DNA of 38,223 bases, taken from NCBI GenBank assembly GCA_030603635.1, contig JAUVXK010000015.1, positions 1 to 38,223 on the forward strand, given 5' to 3'. The translations under genes were made by a program, and so were the position numbers. The notes beneath the pieces were generated by a model. The model did no database searches. It saw only the letters and a program-made list of their open reading frames with translations, and was not told where the DNA came from. This DNA is from Burkholderiales bacterium. Its GTDB lineage: Bacteria > Pseudomonadota > Gammaproteobacteria > Burkholderiales > Burkholderiaceae_C. Below, piece by piece: positions 29,777-38,223 of the stretch (its first letter is position 1; each line of letters begins with the position of its first letter).

Positions 29777-29874
29777 GGTCTCACCGCCCACCAGCCCAGT
29801 GCGATGACGACCAGCAATGAGAAGAGGAGACCCGACAGCATGGCATTGTAAGGAGAGGAAACAAAGGTATTGTA

Positions 29875-29893
29875 AACGAGAATACAACTCATT
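29875..29893. promoter_or_regulatory. Candidate Fur box upstream of tonB
   Basis: AACGAGAATACAACTCATT, about 13/19 to the Fur consensus by eye. Confidence 0.45.
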
Positions 29894-30980
29894 CAATTAG
29901 ATTCGGAGGTTCTCGGTACAGAGGGTCCGTGGTAATGCCGGGAATCGTGTCCACGCCGCAGAGCGCCATGCTGGCGCTGAACTCGTCAAGCAGCAGGCGC
30001 AGCACATGGGCCACGCCCTGGGCACCGGCGTTGACCAGTCCATGCACCACAGGGCGCCCCAGCAGCACCGCGTCGGCACCCAGTGCCAGGGCCTTGAAGA
30101 TATCGGTTCCACGTCTGATGCCCCCATCGACCAACAGGGCGATCCGGCTTTGCACGGCGTCAGCGATGAGAGGCAGTACATCGGCCGTGGCCGGTGTGGT
30201 GTCGAGCACCCGACCCCCGTGGTTGGATACGATGATGCCGGCGGTGCCCACTTCGCAGGCCTGGCGGGCATCGGCCGGGTGGAGAATGCCTTTGAGCAGC
30301 AATGGCAGAGGGCTGTGCGCGCGCAACCATTCCACATCGGCCCAGGTGGCCGACTGTTGCAGCAGCGCACGCAGATCATGCCCCTGATGGGCAGTAGGTG
30401 GCATGTGGGGCAGGGTGAGGTGATCAGGCACCCGGATGGCTGCTCGCCGTTCGCGGTCGCGCACGCCATGGATGGGGGCATCGACTGTCAGCACCAGTGC
30501 GTCGAAACCGGCGGTGGCCGCCCGGTGCGCCAGCTCCAGGCTCCACGCCCTGTCGCCCAGATGGTAAAGCTGGAACCACAGCGGCCCTCGCCCTGCTTCG
30601 TCCGCCACATCGTGGGCGACCTGTTCCAGTGGGGTGTTGGATTGCATGCTCAGCACCAGGCCTGTGCCCAATGCGGCGGCGGCCAGTGCGGTCGCGCGCT
30701 CACCATCGGGGTGCAGCCAGGCCTGCTGTGCCATGGGTGCCACCAGCAGCGGAGTGGGCCAAAGACGGCCCAGCAGATGCGTACGCAAGTCTGGCAAGGT
30801 GCTGCTGCGAAGCACACGAGGCCACAGGTTCAGACGTGACCACGCCTGGCGGTTGGCATGAAGGGTGATTTCGTCGGCCGCCCCACCGTTGAAGTAGGCG
30901 TCGGCTTCAGGTGTCAGCCGCTCCCGTGCCCGTGTTTCATGGTCGGCGAGATTGACGGGCGTTCCTGGCACCGCAGCCAT
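29889..30980 (-). CDS. FMN-dependent alpha-hydroxy-acid oxidase/dehydrogenase
   Basis: VSNHGGRVLD and DGGIRRGTDIFKALALGADAVLLGRP; start trimmed to MAAVPG, giving an ATGA overlap with the upstream dioxygenase. Confidence 0.9.
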   Translation of the reverse strand: MAAVPGTPVNLADHETRARERLTPEADAYFNGGAADEITLHANRQAWSRLNLWPRVLRSSTLPDLRTHLLGRLWPTPLLVAPMAQQAWLHPDGERATALAAAALGTGLVLSMQSNTPLEQVAHDVADEAGRGPLWFQLYHLGDRAWSLELAHRAATAGFDALVLTVDAPIHGVRDRERRAAIRVPDHLTLPHMPPTAHQGHDLRALLQQSATWADVEWLRAHSPLPLLLKGILHPADARQACEVGTAGIIVSNHGGRVLDTTPATADVLPLIADAVQSRIALLVDGGIRRGTDIFKALALGADAVLLGRPVVHGLVNAGAQGVAHVLRLLLDEFSASMALCGVDTIPGITTDPLYREPPNLIE

Positions 30981-31672
30981 CACGTGTCGGCCCACTGGCG
31001 AAGCAGGTTGTGATAGACGCCGGTGAGCGCCGTGGTCTCGGCGGTTTCTCCATGCTGCTGACGCAGCTTGAGCAGGTTCATGTCGAGATCGAACAGCAGT
31101 CGACGCTGCTCGTCGCTGCGGACCATGCTTTGCACCCACAAAAAGCAGGCCAGCCGCTCGCCCCTTGTGACGGGAGTCACTTCATGCAGGCTGGTCCCCG
31201 GGTAGATCACCGCCTGACCGGCACGCAGCTTCACGCCACGGGTTCCGTAGGTGTCGCTCACCGTCAGTTCTCCGCCGTCGTATTCGTCCGGATCATTCAG
31301 GAATATGGTGCATGACACGTCGGTGCGCACATATTCGGTCTGCCCTCCGGGAACCGGCTTCAGGCGAACGGCATTGTCCACGTGGTTGCCGTAATGGTTG
31401 CTGCTTCCCCCGTAGCGGTTGATGCGTGGGGTAAACACCCTCAACGGCAAGGCGGCGCTTAAAAACAGCGGTGAGCGGTTCAGCCCGTCCAACACCCGTG
31501 ACGTGATCTGTCGGGCCGCATCGCAGTCGTGCGGCAACTGCTCGTTATTCTTCACGGTGCGCGCCTGCGGCCCGGCACTGGAGCGCCCGTCTTCCCAGGG
31601 GGCCGAGGCCAGCAGGGATCGGGCCAGCCGGAGGTCGTCCGGCGTGAGGATGTCAGGCAATGCAAGCAGCAT
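30980..31672 (-). CDS. Fe2+/2-oxoglutarate-dependent PKHD-type hydroxylase (PiuC/YbiX family)
   Basis: [34 protein letters not shown]...[11 protein letters not shown]...[22 protein letters not shown]. Confidence 0.93.
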   Translation of the reverse strand: MLLALPDILTPDDLRLARSLLASAPWEDGRSSAGPQARTVKNNEQLPHDCDAARQITSRVLDGLNRSPLFLSAALPLRVFTPRINRYGGSSNHYGNHVDNAVRLKPVPGGQTEYVRTDVSCTIFLNDPDEYDGGELTVSDTYGTRGVKLRAGQAVIYPGTSLHEVTPVTRGERLACFLWVQSMVRSDEQRRLLFDLDMNLLKLRQQHGETAETTALTGVYHNLLRQWADT

Positions 31673-31679
31673 CGAAAAC

Positions 31680-34016
31680 TCAAAATTTCATGGTGGCAGT
31701 GAGCTGCAGCATTCGGCCTGCGCCCGGCACGTAGTGCGCCGGGTAGAGCTGATCGGCATACAGCTTGTTGGTGACGTTGCTCAGGTTGGCCTTCAGGACC
31801 AGCTTGTCGAAGTCGAGGCGGTATTCAGCCATCAGATCCGCCGTGACATAGCCGGGCACATGGAACGCGGCCCGGGTCGGCGTCTGCTTGCTGCGGAAGT
31901 TCAGGCCTCCACCCACGCGCAGTTTGGGGGTGAGCTGGTACGTGGTCCATACGGTGCCGCTGTGCTCCGGAGTCAGGGCGGGTCGGTCACCCACGCGTTC
32001 ACCCGGTGTGTTCTGCGCGCACGCGCCTGAGGGAGGGCAAGGCGCTGCCTGTGTCACCCTTGCCACCGGGATCCACATGTACGAACCGTATATTTCCCAT
32101 TGCGGGGTCAGGCGACCAGTCAGGTCGATTTCAAAGCCGGCCACATGGCGTTTGCCACTGGTGGCGATCACGGCTTCCGTATTGCCGGTGACCGGGTTGA
32201 TGACGGTGCGGTCGGGGTCGGTGTTGCGTTCGTTCAGCTTGGTGGAACGGAACAGGGCCAGGCGTGTGGTCCACTGCCTGTCGGCCGAGTCCAGTTTGGC
32301 CCCGATTTCGAAGTTGATGCTTTTCTCGGGTGGCGTGTCTGCGTTGCCGGCGCTCAGTGAATAGGCATCGCCCGATGTGTTGAACGATGTGCCTGCCGAT
32401 ACGTGGTACGAGTGCCTGTCGTTCGGCTGGTAGAGCGCGCCGATGCGCTGGCTCACCTCGGAGATGTGCATCCGGTAGGCGGTGACGGTTTCCGGCCCCG
32501 CAGCGTTGTTGGGGATGCTGCGCAGGTGGTAGTCGCCCGTCAGGTTGTCGTAGCGCAGGCCACCGACCAGCTTCACGTGCGGCGACACCTGCACCACGTC
32601 CTGCACATAGGCTCCCCAGCCGCTGGCGGTGTAGTCGTTGTTGACCCGGAGCACGCGGGAGGCCTCGTCCACCGAGGCGCCGTCGTTGGGTGTGCCCACC
32701 GTGGTGGTGGGTTTGCTGATGGTGACGCCCCCCTGGTTGGCGTTGCGCGCTGCAAACACGGTCCGTTTTTCCTGCGAGAGGTCGGCGCCTGCTGTCAGCT
32801 CGTGTCGCACCCCCAAAGCCATGAACTTGTTGGTGTAGTCGGTCTGGACCTGTGTGAGGTCCATGCTCTGGATTTTGAGATGGGTACCCCGCGTCAGCAC
32901 GGTGTTGGGGCCGAAGTTGGTCAGATTGGCGGCCACACCACCTGGCTGCTGGGCAGCGGCAGCAAAACGTATGGCCCCTGATCGCTGGTCACGGTTGAAT
33001 TCACCCACACGAACCTTGGTGGTCAGTTCGCTGTCGCGGCTGAAACGGTGCGTGTGCGCCAGCGTGGCAATGGTGCCGCCGCTTCTGTTGTAGTCGCTCG
33101 CCAGGCCGTAATACGCCTTGGGGTCGAGCGGCAGCAATGCGCGCTCGGTATTGGGTGCGCCCGCGTACGGTGCAATGAAGGGTATGCCGTAGTTGATGCC
33201 GTTGTCGTTGTCCAGGTGATACAGGCTGGCCAGAAACTCGTTGCGCTCGCCAATGCCCCAGCGGTAGCTGGCCGCCAGGCCGCGTTTGTCGATGCTGCTG
33301 CCTGATCCGTTGTTTTTCGCCTCGGTGGCCATGGCATTGATCCGCAGGGCCGAGGCTGGGCCCGTCTGGATGTTGAAGTCGCCCGTCACGCGACGATAGC
33401 CGTGGCTGCCCAGGGTGAGGTTGACTTCATGCTCGTCCATCAGGCGCGGTGTCTTGCTGACCTGGTTGACCGCGCCGCCCGTGGAGCCGCGGCCAAACAG
33501 CATGGATGCCGAGCCACGCAACACTTCCATGCGGTCCAGATTGAAGGTGTCGCGGTCGTAGATGGCCGGGTCACGCATGCCGTCGATGAACAGGTCGCCA
33601 GTGGCCTGCAGGGCAAAGCCGCGCAGGCGGATGTCTTCATCGCCGCCCTCGGCCGCGAGAAAAGTGATGCCGGCCGTGTTCTTGAGGGCTTCCTTGACTG
33701 TGTCAAGGTTGCGATCGTCGATCAGTTTTTCGGTGACCACGGTGACCGACTGGGGAATGTCGCGCAGCTGCTGTTTGCCTTTGCCGATGCTGGTTTCGGT
33801 GGCGCGCACCGAATCTTTGCCCTCAGGGGCTTCGGCCTGCTCTTTCACCGTGACGGTGGACAGCGTGGCTTCGGCGTGGGGGGTGCTCTGGGCCATGGCG
33901 CCGAGCGATGTGGCCAGCAGCATGGCACCTATGGGGAGAAGGGCAGGGGCTGTAGGTCTGGAAGGATTTTCAAGGCGGGCGTGAACAGCCACGCCAATGT
34001 TGCGAGTGGGCTTCAT
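31680..34016 (-). CDS. TonB-dependent siderophore receptor (catecholate, Fiu-like)
   Basis: Plug ([36 protein letters not shown]...) and beta-barrel ending in a C-terminal F; adjacent to the PiuC-type gene. Confidence 0.94.
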   Translation of the reverse strand: MKPTRNIGVAVHARLENPSRPTAPALLPIGAMLLATSLGAMAQSTPHAEATLSTVTVKEQAEAPEGKDSVRATETSIGKGKQQLRDIPQSVTVVTEKLIDDRNLDTVKEALKNTAGITFLAAEGGDEDIRLRGFALQATGDLFIDGMRDPAIYDRDTFNLDRMEVLRGSASMLFGRGSTGGAVNQVSKTPRLMDEHEVNLTLGSHGYRRVTGDFNIQTGPASALRINAMATEAKNNGSGSSIDKRGLAASYRWGIGERNEFLASLYHLDNDNGINYGIPFIAPYAGAPNTERALLPLDPKAYYGLASDYNRSGGTIATLAHTHRFSRDSELTTKVRVGEFNRDQRSGAIRFAAAAQQPGGVAANLTNFGPNTVLTRGTHLKIQSMDLTQVQTDYTNKFMALGVRHELTAGADLSQEKRTVFAARNANQGGVTISKPTTTVGTPNDGASVDEASRVLRVNNDYTASGWGAYVQDVVQVSPHVKLVGGLRYDNLTGDYHLRSIPNNAAGPETVTAYRMHISEVSQRIGALYQPNDRHSYHVSAGTSFNTSGDAYSLSAGNADTPPEKSINFEIGAKLDSADRQWTTRLALFRSTKLNERNTDPDRTVINPVTGNTEAVIATSGKRHVAGFEIDLTGRLTPQWEIYGSYMWIPVARVTQAAPCPPSGACAQNTPGERVGDRPALTPEHSGTVWTTYQLTPKLRVGGGLNFRSKQTPTRAAFHVPGYVTADLMAEYRLDFDKLVLKANLSNVTNKLYADQLYPAHYVPGAGRMLQLTATMKF

Positions 34017-34098
34017 GTTGCAGCAGAACGGAGAGTTTTTGGCTGGCTGTCAACGGAAACGCCCGTTCTGGCTGGCTGAAGGATACTATCGTATAGCA

Positions 34099-34117
34099 AA
34101 TGCGAATCAGTCGCATC
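34099..34117. promoter_or_regulatory. Candidate Fur box upstream of the siderophore receptor
   Basis: AATGCGAATCAGTCGCATC, about 13/19 to the Fur consensus by eye. Confidence 0.5.
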
Positions 34118-34129
34118 AAATGTTTTGTG

Positions 34130-34351
34130 TCATCCCAGCATCACGGGCAGGATGACCGCTTTTTGCAGGTGGACCATCCGGTGGCTGCCGTGGCATTCCG
34201 ACCAGATGCGTCTTGCCGTGCACTCGCACTTGCCACATTGGGTGGCCACGCCGTGCTCCAGCTGGATGTCGTCAAAGCCGGCGCCTTGCTGTGCCGCCTG
34301 GGCAATGGTCTTGTCGCTGACGCGGTGGCAAACACAGACGATCATCATCAC
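34130..34351 (-). CDS. bfd: Bacterioferritin-associated ferredoxin
   Basis: MIVCVCHRVSDKTIAQAAQQGAGFDDIQ...QCGKCECTAR, four-Cys [2Fe-2S] BFD domain. Confidence 0.9.
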   Translation of the reverse strand: MMMIVCVCHRVSDKTIAQAAQQGAGFDDIQLEHGVATQCGKCECTARRIWSECHGSHRMVHLQKAVILPVMLG

Positions 34352-34370
34352 TCCTGAAGAATTTTGTAAT

Positions 34371-34389
34371 GATAATGATTCGCGTTAGA
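34371..34389. promoter_or_regulatory. Candidate Fur box upstream of bfd
   Basis: GATAATGATTCGCGTTAGA; the first nine bases match GATAATGAT. Confidence 0.5.
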
Positions 34390-34460
34390 TTGCGCAAGAT
34401 GCAATCAGCGTTGACGCATGAAAAAAGCGCCCGTTGGCGCCAGAAAGGAGTGGGGCTGCG

Positions 34461-34937
34461 TTATTTCACGTCGCCCATGATGCTCTGCTGGTAGTTGAGC
34501 AGGCCGACCTTGTCGATCAGATCGATCTGGGTTTCCAGGAAGTCGATGTGTTCCTCCGTGTCTTCCAGAATGCTGAGCAGAAGGTCACGTGAGACGTAGT
34601 CGCGAACGGATTCACAGTGCGCGATGCCCTCCTTGATGGTGGCCTGGGCGGCTCGTTCGAGCCCCAGATCGCAGGTGAGCATTTCCTTGACGTCTTCACC
34701 TATGCTCAGTTTGCCCAGGTCCTGCAGGTTGGGCAGGCCGTCGAGCATGAAGATGCGGTCCATCAACTGGTCGGCATGCTTCATTTCGCCGATGGACTCT
34801 TCGTATTCCTTCTTGGCCAGCTTGTCGAATCCCCAGTGCTTGAGCATGCGGTAGTGGACAAAGTATTGGTTGATGGCCGTCAGCTCGTTCTTGAGCTGGG
34901 CCTGCAGATGGGCTATGACCTGAGCGTCGCCTTTCAT
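34461..34937 (-). CDS. bfr: Bacterioferritin
   Basis: [70 protein letters not shown]. Confidence 0.95.
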   Translation of the reverse strand: MKGDAQVIAHLQAQLKNELTAINQYFVHYRMLKHWGFDKLAKKEYEESIGEMKHADQLMDRIFMLDGLPNLQDLGKLSIGEDVKEMLTCDLGLERAAQATIKEGIAHCESVRDYVSRDLLLSILEDTEEHIDFLETQIDLIDKVGLLNYQQSIMGDVK

Positions 34938-35034
34938 GGGGTTCTCCTTCAAGCTTCAAATGCAATATTGTGGGTCCAGGTCATGTGGCCTGTCGACCGT
35001 TCCATGAGGTGACCCTGCTGTAGAGGTCTAACGG

Positions 35035-35436
35035 TCAATGCGTATCGTTGTCATTGTTGTTGAAGGCTGGTGCGGCATAGGCCGTGATGACGTATCCGGT
35101 CAGCCGCCACCCGTGTGCGTTTGCAAGCCGGCTCAGCTCCTCTTTTAGTCCGGGCAGGGTGAATTCGCTGACTTCACCGTTGCTGCACACCAGGTGACCA
35201 TGTTCCTCTTCGCCTTCCATGGGCAGTTCGAACACCGACCGACCCTGACCCAGATCGTTGCGCTGCAGGATGCCTGCCTGTTCAAACTGCGACAGCACCT
35301 TGTACACAGTGGCCATGCCAACGGGCTGCTGACGCTCGACCAACATGCGGTACACGTCATCAGCGGTCAGATGCCGGACAGTGCTCTCGCGGAACACGTC
35401 GAGAATGAGCATTCGGGGGACTGTATTGCGAAACAT
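35035..35436 (-). CDS. Fur-family transcriptional regulator (divergent paralogue)
   Basis: HLTADDVYRMLVERQQPVGMATVYKVLSQFEQAGILQRNDLGQGRSVFE...HGHLVCSNGEVSEF. Confidence 0.9.
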   Translation of the reverse strand: MFRNTVPRMLILDVFRESTVRHLTADDVYRMLVERQQPVGMATVYKVLSQFEQAGILQRNDLGQGRSVFELPMEGEEEHGHLVCSNGEVSEFTLPGLKEELSRLANAHGWRLTGYVITAYAAPAFNNNDNDTH

Positions 35437-35466
35437 GATAGGTGACTGGGATGTGCACTATTATAT

Positions 35467-35499
35467 AAATACAAAGAAGAACGGTTCGTATTTGTATTT
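35467..35499. promoter_or_regulatory. 33-bp nested palindrome between the fur paralogue and ahpC
   Basis: AAATACAAA-gaa-GAAC-g-GTTC-gta-TTTGTATTT, centred at 35483, 14/16 pairs. Confidence 0.75.
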
Positions 35500-35657
35500 T
35501 GTCATGCAGCAAAAACCTATCGGGGCAATAGAAACTATCACTCAAGATTATTCATTGTTTTGGGCTATCATTGCATCGTTGTCGCCGGTCAATGGCTTGT
35601 CCTCACCGGTGTATCCGCTTTTCGTTTCACCTTCTCTTCAACTGAAAGGAAAATTCC

Positions 35658-36221
35658 ATGTCCCTGATCAACACCCCGGTCCAGCCGTTCAAGACCCAGG
35701 CTTTCCACAATGGCAAGTTCGTCGAAGTCACCGAAGCCAGCCTGAAGGGCAAGTGGTCCGTCCTGATCTTCATGCCGGCCGCCTTCACCTTCAACTGCCC
35801 CACCGAAGTGGAAGATGCGGCCGACAACTACGCCGAGTTCCAGAAAGTCGGTGCCGAGGTCTACCTCGTGACCACCGACACCCACTTCTCCCACAAGGTG
35901 TGGCACGAAACCTCTCCCGCCGTGGGCAAGGCCAAATTCCCCCTGGTCGGTGACCCTACCCACGCCCTGACCCGTGCCTTTGGTGTGCACATCGAGGAAG
36001 AAGGACTGGCCCTGCGCGGTACTTTCGTGATCAACCCCGATGGCGTGATCAAGACGGCCGAAGTGCACAGCAACGAAATCGCTCGCGATGTGAAGGAAAC
36101 CCTGCGCAAGCTCAAGGCCGCCCAGTACACCGCCGCCAACCCCGGCCAGGTGTGCCCCGCCAAGTGGAATGAAGGTGCCAAGACCATCGCTCCTTCTCTG
36201 GAACTGGTCGGCAAGATCTGA
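35658..36221 (+). CDS. ahpC: Alkyl hydroperoxide reductase subunit C
   Basis: MSLINTPVQPFKTQAFHNGKFVEVTEASLKGKWSVLIFMPAAFTFNCPTE...VCPAKW. Confidence 0.97.
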   Translation: MSLINTPVQPFKTQAFHNGKFVEVTEASLKGKWSVLIFMPAAFTFNCPTEVEDAADNYAEFQKVGAEVYLVTTDTHFSHKVWHETSPAVGKAKFPLVGDPTHALTRAFGVHIEEEGLALRGTFVINPDGVIKTAEVHSNEIARDVKETLRKLKAAQYTAANPGQVCPAKWNEGAKTIAPSLELVGKI

Positions 36222-36249
36222 TGCCGGCAGGCCCGCTCAGTGGCTGAGG

Positions 36250-36280
36250 AAAAAGGTGTCGCTGGCCGACACCTTTTTTT
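36250..36280 (+). terminator. Rho-independent terminator after ahpC
   Basis: AAAAAGGTGTCG-ctggc-CGACACCTTTTTTTT. Confidence 0.92.
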
Positions 36281-36312
36281 TCGCTTCGGCGGCGATCCGG
36301 GATGGGAATTGC

Positions 36313-36366
36313 CTATTGATAGCTTAGAAATATCCAATACCAAAATCAATAGATAGTTTCTATAAT
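36313..36366 (+). promoter_or_regulatory. ahpF promoter region with dyad motifs (candidate OxyR-type site) and TATAAT
   Basis: CTATTGAT...ATCAATAG inverted repeat, exact ATAG-N7-CTAT at 36349-36363, TATAAT at 36361. Confidence 0.45.
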
Positions 36367-36425
36367 TGAGCCATGGGTTGCACCGCTTGCAACCCACCCC
36401 ACACCTCACCTTCAAGGAGAAAACC

Positions 36426-38012
36426 ATGCTTGACGATACCCTCAAGGCCCAACTGAAAGCCTACTTGGAACGCGTGACCCTGCCGTTTGAGCTGGTCGCC
36501 ACCGTGGACGACTCCGACAGCAGCCGCGAGATGGTGGAACTGCTGCAGACCATTGCCGGCCTGAGCGACAAGATCACCGTGCGCACCGATGGCAATGATG
36601 CGCGCAAGCCGTCGTTCAGCCTGCAGCGCCTGGGCTCGGACATGAGCCTGCGCTTCGCTGCCATCCCGCTGGGCCACGAATTCACCTCGCTGGTGCTGGC
36701 CCTGCTGTGGACCGGTGGTCACCCGCCGAAGGCGGAGCCCGAGGTGATCGAGCAAATCAAGGGCTTGGACGGCGACTACCAGTTCGAGGTGTACATGTCC
36801 CTGAGCTGCCACAACTGCCCGGATGTGGTGCAGGCACTGAGCCTAATGGCCGTGCTGAATCCGAAGGTCAAGACGGTGGTGATCGACGGCGGCCTGTTCC
36901 AGCAGGAAGTCACCGACCGGGAGGTGATGGCTGTGCCCATGGTGTACCTGAACGGCCAGGTGTTCGGTTCCGGCCGGATGATGGTGGAAGAGATCGTGGC
37001 CAAGCTGGACACGAAGTCCGCCGAGAAAGAGGCTGCCAAGCTCAGCGCCAAGGACCCGTTTGATGTGCTGATCGTCGGTGGTGGCCCTGCAGGGGCGGCA
37101 GCGGCTGTGTACGCCGCGCGCAAGGGCATCCGCACCGGTGTGGCCGCCGAGCGTTTCGGGGGGCAGGTGAACGACACCCTGGCCATTGAAAACTACATTT
37201 CGGTGCTGGAAACCGACGGGCCGAAGTTTGCCGCCGCGCTGGAGCAGCAAGTCAAGCACTACGGGGTGGACATCATGAACCTGCAACAGGCCGTGAAGCT
37301 GATCCCGGCCGAGCAGGAAGGCGGCTATGTGTCGGTGGAGTTGGCCAACGGCGGGGTGCTGCAATCGCGCTCCGTCATCCTGTCCACCGGTGCGCGCTGG
37401 CGCAACGTCAACGTGCCGGGCGAGCAGGCATACAAGAACAAGGGCGTGGCTTATTGCCCGCACTGTGACGGCCCGCTGTTCAAGGGCAAGCGCACGGCGG
37501 TGATCGGCGGTGGCAACTCCGGTGTGGAAGCGGCCATCGACCTGGCCGGCATTGTGCAGCACGTCACGCTGATCGAATTCGCCGACCAGCTCAAGGCCGA
37601 TGCCGTGCTGGTGAGCAAGCTCAAGAGCTTGCCGAACGTGACCATCGTCACCAACGCCCAAACATCCGAAATCACCGGGGACGGCAACAAGGTGAACGGC
37701 ATCCGCTACAAAGACCGGCTCAGTGGTGTCGAGCACCACGTGGAGCTGGAGGGCATTTTCGTGCAGATCGGCCTGGTGCCCAACACCGAATGGCTCAAGG
37801 GCACAGTGGAGTTGAGCCGCTTCGGCGAGATCGTGGTCGACGCCAAGGGCCACACCAACGTGCCAGGCGTGTTTGCGGCGGGTGACTGCACCACGGTGCC
37901 GTACAAGCAGATCGTGATCGCGGCGGGTGAGGGCGCCAAGGCAGCGCTGAGTGCCTTCGATTACCTGATCCGCACCCCAATGCCTGCAACCGAGGAAGCA
38001 GTGGTGGTCTGA
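36426..38012 (+). CDS. ahpF: Alkyl hydroperoxide reductase subunit F
   Basis: [33 protein letters not shown]...[11 protein letters not shown]...[33 protein letters not shown]. Confidence 0.96.
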   Translation: MLDDTLKAQLKAYLERVTLPFELVATVDDSDSSREMVELLQTIAGLSDKITVRTDGNDARKPSFSLQRLGSDMSLRFAAIPLGHEFTSLVLALLWTGGHPPKAEPEVIEQIKGLDGDYQFEVYMSLSCHNCPDVVQALSLMAVLNPKVKTVVIDGGLFQQEVTDREVMAVPMVYLNGQVFGSGRMMVEEIVAKLDTKSAEKEAAKLSAKDPFDVLIVGGGPAGAAAAVYAARKGIRTGVAAERFGGQVNDTLAIENYISVLETDGPKFAAALEQQVKHYGVDIMNLQQAVKLIPAEQEGGYVSVELANGGVLQSRSVILSTGARWRNVNVPGEQAYKNKGVAYCPHCDGPLFKGKRTAVIGGGNSGVEAAIDLAGIVQHVTLIEFADQLKADAVLVSKLKSLPNVTIVTNAQTSEITGDGNKVNGIRYKDRLSGVEHHVELEGIFVQIGLVPNTEWLKGTVELSRFGEIVVDAKGHTNVPGVFAAGDCTTVPYKQIVIAAGEGAKAALSAFDYLIRTPMPATEEAVVV

Positions 38013-38029
38013 AGACCTGTGGTTGACAG

Positions 38030-38058
38030 CAAAACGGCCAGCATGGCTGGCCGTTTTG
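38030..38058. terminator. Bidirectional terminator between ahpF and bamC
   Basis: CAAAACGGCCAGC-atg-GCTGGCCGTTTTG, perfect 13-bp arms. Confidence 0.9.
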
Positions 38059-38075
38059 TTGCAAGGGTGACTGGC

Positions 38076-38223
38076 TTACTTGAGATCGTCGGCAATCACC
38101 TGGACGATGCGCTGGGCATTTGCCGAAGACTCCGGCTGGCCGTTGGCGTCCAGCACCGAAACGGTGGATTGGGTGTCACTGCTGCGCACGACGATGCGGT
38201 AACGCACGGGGCTGGCTTCGTTG
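38076..38223 (-). CDS. bamC: Outer membrane assembly factor BamC, C-terminal fragment (truncated by window end)
   Basis: Manual translation NEASPVRYRIVVRSSDTQSTVSVLDANGQPESSANAQRIVQVIADDLK*; not in the ORF track because the start lies outside the window. Confidence 0.75.
   Translation of the reverse strand, partial: NEASPVRYRIVVRSSDTQSTVSVLDANGQPESSANAQRIVQVIADDLK

Noticed and set aside
1-38223. CRISPR array, prophage, toxin-antitoxin or restriction-modification system
   Set aside because: No regularly spaced repeats, phage structural proteins or defence-type domains were seen in the translations.

Overview
The window is a high-GC betaproteobacterial chromosome segment, Comamonadaceae-like by gene content and order. 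Most of it is conserved core genome: efp/earP, uvrC, pgsA, a DMT transporter, a tartrate-dehydrogenase-like gene, an HU gene, tRNA-Val, a ppiD-like gene, tRNA-His, a TPR protein, a GlxA-type regulator, a glutamine-synthetase-like gene, a TPP-riboswitch-preceded SSS symporter, a quinone oxidoreductase, surE-pcm-nlpD-rlmD, a BI-1 family gene, hemP-exbD-exbB-tonB, a siderophore receptor cluster, bfd/bfr, a Fur paralogue, ahpC-ahpF and the 3' end of bamC. The standout is a compact ~5.9 kb island (about 6788-12732) inserted at the 3' end of tRNA-Val(UAC). It is bounded by 46-bp direct repeats of the tRNA 3' half (one mismatch) and visibly lower in GC than its flanks. It carries a complete terephthalate-catabolism operon: tphR (IclR) divergent from tphC-tphA2-tphA3-tphB-tphA1. 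The island has no integrase or transposase. Its right end keeps short GTTGGTA repeats and a tandem GATACTCTT next to the att repeat, which look like the remains of a tyrosine-integrase attachment region. Secondary points of interest are a TPP riboswitch overlapping the RBS of an SSS symporter, a receptor/PiuC-like/alpha-hydroxy-acid-oxidase operon, a divergent Fur paralogue lacking the usual Cys pairs, and a 33-bp nested palindrome upstream of ahpC. All family assignments come from reading the translations. No database search was run.
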